A stretch of 64,000 nt of DNA from JAUIAI01 sp041396585 (lineage in GTDB: Bacteria > Pseudomonadota > Gammaproteobacteria > Burkholderiales > Burkholderiaceae_E): contig JAWKYG010000021.1 of NCBI GenBank assembly GCA_041396585.1, positions 1-64,000 on the forward strand, read 5' to 3'. The position numbers and the translations under genes are program-made. The notes under the pieces are model-generated. The model saw nothing but the letters and a program-made list of their open reading frames with translations, was not told the DNA's origin and made no database searches. Numbering within the stretch: the first letter of the stretch is position 1; each line of letters opens with the position of its first letter. Below are positions 60,838 through 64,000 of the stretch, in pieces.

Positions 60838-62046
60838 ATGAGCGGCGGCGACAAGAAGCTTCAGCCGATCATCGTCAAGAAGATCAAGAAGGGTGGCCAT
60901 GGCCACCACGGCGGCGCCTGGAAGATTGCCTACGCGGATTTCGTTACCGCGATGATGGCGTTCTTTCTGTTGATGTGGCTGCTCGGCTCGACGACCAAAG
61001 GCGATCTGAGAGGCATTTCCGATTTCTTCAACACGCCCTTGAAGGTGGCGCTGCGTGGCGGCTCCGGAAGTGGGGACAGCTCGAGCATCATCCGCGGAGG
61101 CGGCGAGGATCTGACCCGCAGTGTCGGGCAGGTCAAGCGCGGCGATATCGATCCCAAGAAGCGTACGCGCAATCCGCATGCGCTTGCAGAGGAGGCCAAG
61201 CGCCTCGAGGGCGGTCGGTTGAAGGATCTGCAAGAGAAGGTGCAGACCATGATCAGCAATGATCCGAAGCTGTCGCGCATGGAGGGTCAGATTCGCATGC
61301 AGCTGACGGTCGAGGGGTTGCGCATCCAGATTGTCGACGACCAGAACCGCGCGATGTTTCCGTCCGGCAAAGCGGATGTTCAGCCCTACATGCAGGAGCT
61401 GCTGCGCGGCATCGGTGGCTTGTTGAACGAGGTGAGGAACCCGATCTCGATCAGCGGGCACACCGATTCCCTGCCGTTCGCGGGAGGCGCGCGGGCCTAC
61501 TCCAACTGGGAGTTGTCGACAGATCGTGCCAACGCATCGCGTCGGGAGCTGGTCGCCGGCGGTCTGGCAGCCGACAAGGTATTGCGTGTGGTGGGCATGG
61601 GGCCGGCGATGCCGCTGGTCCTGGACGATCCGCGCAATCCGGTGAATCGACGGATCGCGATCGTGGTGCTCACGGAAGAGGCGGCAGCAGGTCTGGTGCG
61701 CGAACCCGCGGCTCTGGACATCGGCCAGGCCGCACTCGAACAGGCGCAGGCCAAGGCCAATGCCAGACTGGCGGGCTCGAACGCGCTCGGTGCGTCGCAG
61801 GCCGATGCTCCGGCAACGGGCATCGAGCTGGCGGGACAGCAAGCGCACGCCGGCAGGGATTCCGGTGCGGGCTCGCAGGATGGCCGGCATGACGGAGCGC
61901 CTGGCGAATCCGGCCACACCGTCCCTGCAGGGGCATCGCACGAGGCTGTTGCTGGGTCGGCCCATGATGCAGCCCCCGGCAAAGAGGTGGGTCCGGCACA
62001 TGATGATTCGTCTTCCGGTCACTCGGCCAGTGGGAGCGGGCATTGA
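60838..62046 (+). CDS. motB: Flagellar motor stator protein MotB with long C-terminal extension
   Basis: The protein has 402 residues; E. coli MotB has about 308. The N-terminus has a Lys/His-rich stretch (KKGGHGHHGGAWKIAYADF). The membrane helix ADFVTAMMAFFLLMWLLG includes the proton-accepting Asp. A plug segment and the OmpA-like peptidoglycan-binding domain (ISGHTDSLPFAGGARAYSNWELSTDRANASRRELVAGGL) follow. After PVNRRIAIVVLTEEAAAG an extra 120 or so residues of Ala/Gly/His/Ser-rich sequence follow, probably disordered in the periplasm. It follows motA by 57 bases. Confidence 0.92.
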   Translation: MSGGDKKLQPIIVKKIKKGGHGHHGGAWKIAYADFVTAMMAFFLLMWLLGSTTKGDLRGISDFFNTPLKVALRGGSGSGDSSSIIRGGGEDLTRSVGQVKRGDIDPKKRTRNPHALAEEAKRLEGGRLKDLQEKVQTMISNDPKLSRMEGQIRMQLTVEGLRIQIVDDQNRAMFPSGKADVQPYMQELLRGIGGLLNEVRNPISISGHTDSLPFAGGARAYSNWELSTDRANASRRELVAGGLAADKVLRVVGMGPAMPLVLDDPRNPVNRRIAIVVLTEEAAAGLVREPAALDIGQAALEQAQAKANARLAGSNALGASQADAPATGIELAGQQAHAGRDSGAGSQDGRHDGAPGESGHTVPAGASHEAVAGSAHDAAPGKEVGPAHDDSSSGHSASGSGH

Positions 62047-62201
62047 GTGCGGCAGCCGATTCGCAGCGTCGACCCAGGGGGCAATGGCATCGGGGCGGTT
62101 CGCCGGTTTGCTCCGTATACGGTGTGAATCCCCGACTGATCGCGTGTTCCGCTTGGGTCCGCGCAACCAATAATGCTCGGGCGAAATGATGCAAGGGTCC
62201 C
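62047..62201. other. Intergenic between motB and flhB
   Basis: There is no gene. About 150 bases, presumably with the promoter of the flhBA operon; no consensus was recognised. Confidence 0.35.
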
Positions 62202-63359
62202 ATGGCTGACGAGAAAGCTTCCCGCGAAGACAAGACGCTACCAGCGTCTGAGCGAAAGCTGCGCAAGGCCCGTGAAGAGGGCCAGGTCGCGCGCTCGCGA
62301 GACTTCGGCCATTTGATGGTCATGGGCAGTGCGCTGGCGTGTCTGGCGATTGCGGCGGGTATGCTCTCCCGCCGGGCGCTTTCGCTTGTCGCAAGTGGTC
62401 TCCAGTTCGATGCTGCCAGTGTTCGGGCGACTGACGTCATGGCGCGCCGATTCGCTGAGCTGGGTGGGCAGGGATTGTGGATCGTGGTGCCGGTCGGCCT
62501 GGCGGCTTTGACCGCAGGTGTCGTGGCGGCGCTCGTGCCGGGTGGTCTCGCCTGGACGACCAAGCCGCTGAGCCCGAAGTGGAATCGTCTCGATCCGCGC
62601 CAGGGTCTGCAGCGGCTGCTTTCACGCAATCATGTGATCGATTCGCTCAAGTTGGCGGTGATGGTGTCCGTCCTCGCGGCAATGGCCGGCGCCTTCGTCG
62701 TCTGGCGCTTCGATCAGATCGTCGACATGATGCGGATTCCGTTGGCACCGGCATTGTCGCGGGCTGGTGAGTCAATGCTCATGGGCGCTCTGGTGATGCT
62801 GTCGCTGCTGATGCTGGTGGCAATGTTCGATGTGCCGATGCAGTTCTTCCGTCACCGAGCCGAGCTTCGCATGACGGTTCAGGAGGCACGCCAGGAGCAC
62901 AAGGAGTCGGAGGGAGATCCGCATCTGCGTGCGCGTATCCGTGAGCGCCAGCGATCGATCGGTCGCGCGCGCATGATGGCCAGTGTGCCCAGCGCCGATG
63001 TCATCATCACCAACCCGACCCACTATGCGGTTGCGCTGTCGTACAAGGACGGGCAGATGCGGGCACCGGTTGTGGTGGCCAAAGGGGTGGATGCGGTTGC
63101 GATGCGGATTCGCGAGCTGGCCACGGCGCATGGCGTACCGTCGGTCGAGGTGCCGCCGCTGGCGCGCGCGCTGTATGCCCATGTCGCGCTGGATGCCGAG
63201 GTGCCCGAGGCGCTCTACCGGGCCGTGGCCCAGGTGCTTGCCTACGTCTTCCATTTGAAACGGCATCTGCCTGGCACGCCGATGCCCGAGCATCCCGACG
63301 CAACATGGGTGCCCAGCGAACTCGACCCTGCCGCCGCAGCTGACGGAGGGACCGTCTGA
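62202..63359 (+). CDS. flhB: Flagellar export switch protein FlhB
   Basis: The protein has 385 residues. The autocleavage site NPTH is at about residues 271-274 (VIITNPTHYAVALSYKDGQMRAPVVVAKGVDAVAMRIRELA). The N-terminal ERKLRKAREEGQVARSRDFGHL and four membrane spans precede it. It switches export from hook to filament substrates. The stop overlaps the flhA start (TGATG). Confidence 0.94.
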   Translation: MADEKASREDKTLPASERKLRKAREEGQVARSRDFGHLMVMGSALACLAIAAGMLSRRALSLVASGLQFDAASVRATDVMARRFAELGGQGLWIVVPVGLAALTAGVVAALVPGGLAWTTKPLSPKWNRLDPRQGLQRLLSRNHVIDSLKLAVMVSVLAAMAGAFVVWRFDQIVDMMRIPLAPALSRAGESMLMGALVMLSLLMLVAMFDVPMQFFRHRAELRMTVQEARQEHKESEGDPHLRARIRERQRSIGRARMMASVPSADVIITNPTHYAVALSYKDGQMRAPVVVAKGVDAVAMRIRELATAHGVPSVEVPPLARALYAHVALDAEVPEALYRAVAQVLAYVFHLKRHLPGTPMPEHPDATWVPSELDPAAAADGGTV

Positions 63360-64000
63360 TGGCGGCTGAACAGGGTGCCGCGCGCCAGGCTGCCGGCTTC
63401 GGAGAACTGCGCCTGGGCGGCGTGAGCCTGCCTCTGCCAAAGGCTCAGGCCCTTGCGGTGCCGGTCCTGATCGTGGCCATGCTGGCCATGATGATCGTGC
63501 CCCTGCCTCCGCTGTTGCTGGACCTGCTGTTCTCTTTCAATATCGCGTTGGCGATCGTCGTTCTTCTGGTCGGTGCCTATACCGTCAAGCCGCTGGACTT
63601 CGCGGTGTTCCCGTCGATTCTGCTGGTGACCACGCTGCTGCGGCTGTCATTGAATGTCGCCTCCACCAGGGCGGTCCTGATGGACGGCCACACCGGCACC
63701 GATGCTGCCGGGCAGGTGATCGAGTCATTCGCCGAGTTCGTGGTGGGTGGCAACTTCGCCGTCGGCATCATCGTGTTTGCGATTCTCACGGTGATCAACT
63801 TCGTGGTCGTGACCAAGGGCGCCGGGCGCATCGCCGAGGTGTCGGCACGCTTCGCCCTCGATGCGATGCCGGGCAAGCAGATGGCGATCGATGCCGATCT
63901 GAATGCCGGGCTGATCGATCAGAACGAGGCGCGCACCCGGCGCCGCGAGGTAGGCCAGGAGGCCGATTTCTTCGGCGCAATGGACGGTGCCTCGAAGTTC
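63359..64000 (+). CDS. flhA: Flagellar export protein FlhA, N-terminal part (runs off right edge)
   Basis: The first 214 residues are visible. Membrane helices begin at ALAVPVLIVAMLAMMIVPLPPLLLDLLFSFNIALAIVVLLVGAYTVKPLDFAVFPSILLVTTLLRLSLNVASTRAVL. The FHIPEP region has FALDAMPGKQMAIDADLNAGLIDQNEARTRRREVGQEADFFGAMDGASKF. The start at 63359 overlaps the flhB stop. The rest of the gene lies outside the window. FlhA forms the export-gate cytoplasmic ring. Confidence 0.93.
   Translation, partial: MAAEQGAARQAAGFGELRLGGVSLPLPKAQALAVPVLIVAMLAMMIVPLPPLLLDLLFSFNIALAIVVLLVGAYTVKPLDFAVFPSILLVTTLLRLSLNVASTRAVLMDGHTGTDAAGQVIESFAEFVVGGNFAVGIIVFAILTVINFVVVTKGAGRIAEVSARFALDAMPGKQMAIDADLNAGLIDQNEARTRRREVGQEADFFGAMDGASKF

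Noticed and set aside
60040..62166. 708-codon minus-strand open frame
   Set aside because: It is antisense to motA-motB, with low-complexity composition; shadow frame.

Overview
The window looks like chromosomal DNA of a motile, Gram-negative proteobacterium, most likely a betaproteobacterium. I infer this from the flhDC master regulator, the cheAWRDB order, the sigma-28 promoter style and the high GC content. It carries the degraded remains of an integrative and conjugative element (ICE). No rRNA, tRNA or CRISPR array was recognised.

Region 1 (1-9180): IS3-family debris lies at the left edge. It is followed by a clearly AT-richer block: a branched-chain amino-acid/amide-type ABC transporter operon (Tat-exported binding protein, two permeases, two ATPases), a DUF6166-type protein, a membrane fatty-acid-hydroxylase-like enzyme and a 52-residue membrane peptide. 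A GC-rich propionyl-CoA synthetase gene (prpE) follows. The base-composition break suggests that the transporter block was acquired, and it could be ICE cargo.

Region 2 (about 9380-29891): an ICE remnant whose core genes resemble the Tn4371 family. From the right end inwards, on the minus strand, it holds a tyrosine integrase, a translationally coupled DUF1016 (YhcG) nuclease, DUF2958, DUF932, ParB, a HEPN-like/HTH pair, DUF736, a second DUF2958, DUF2285, an AlpA-like HTH protein, RepA with an iteron-bearing origin, ParA, a small RHH protein, DUF2840, TraF and a DUF3363 relaxase. The relaxase is split by an IS5-family element with 18-bp inverted repeats and a 5-bp target duplication. The traG/trb transfer genes expected after the relaxase are absent from the window, so the element is probably immobile. 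Its intergenic regions contain large stem-loops upstream of the DUF736, DUF932 and DUF2958 genes, and a dispersed repeat family of four copies.

Region 3 (29954-64000): a large motility and chemotaxis locus. It holds mcp-cheZ-cheY (minus); a CheZ-like remnant, a stand-alone CheY, cheA-W-R-D-B (plus); fliF-G-H-I-J-K-L-M-N-O-P-Q-R (minus) with divergent fliE; fliD and fliS-fliT-ycgR (minus); two short flagellin genes; then flhDC, motAB, flhB and a partial flhA (plus). Candidate sigma-28 promoters precede the distal flagellin, fliD and fliS.

Frameshifts recur throughout (IS5 transposase, relaxase, ParB tail, CheZ-like gene, cheA at its phospho-histidine site, fliD). Either the sequence carries uncorrected indels, or both the ICE and the motility system are decaying. 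Raw reads would decide.
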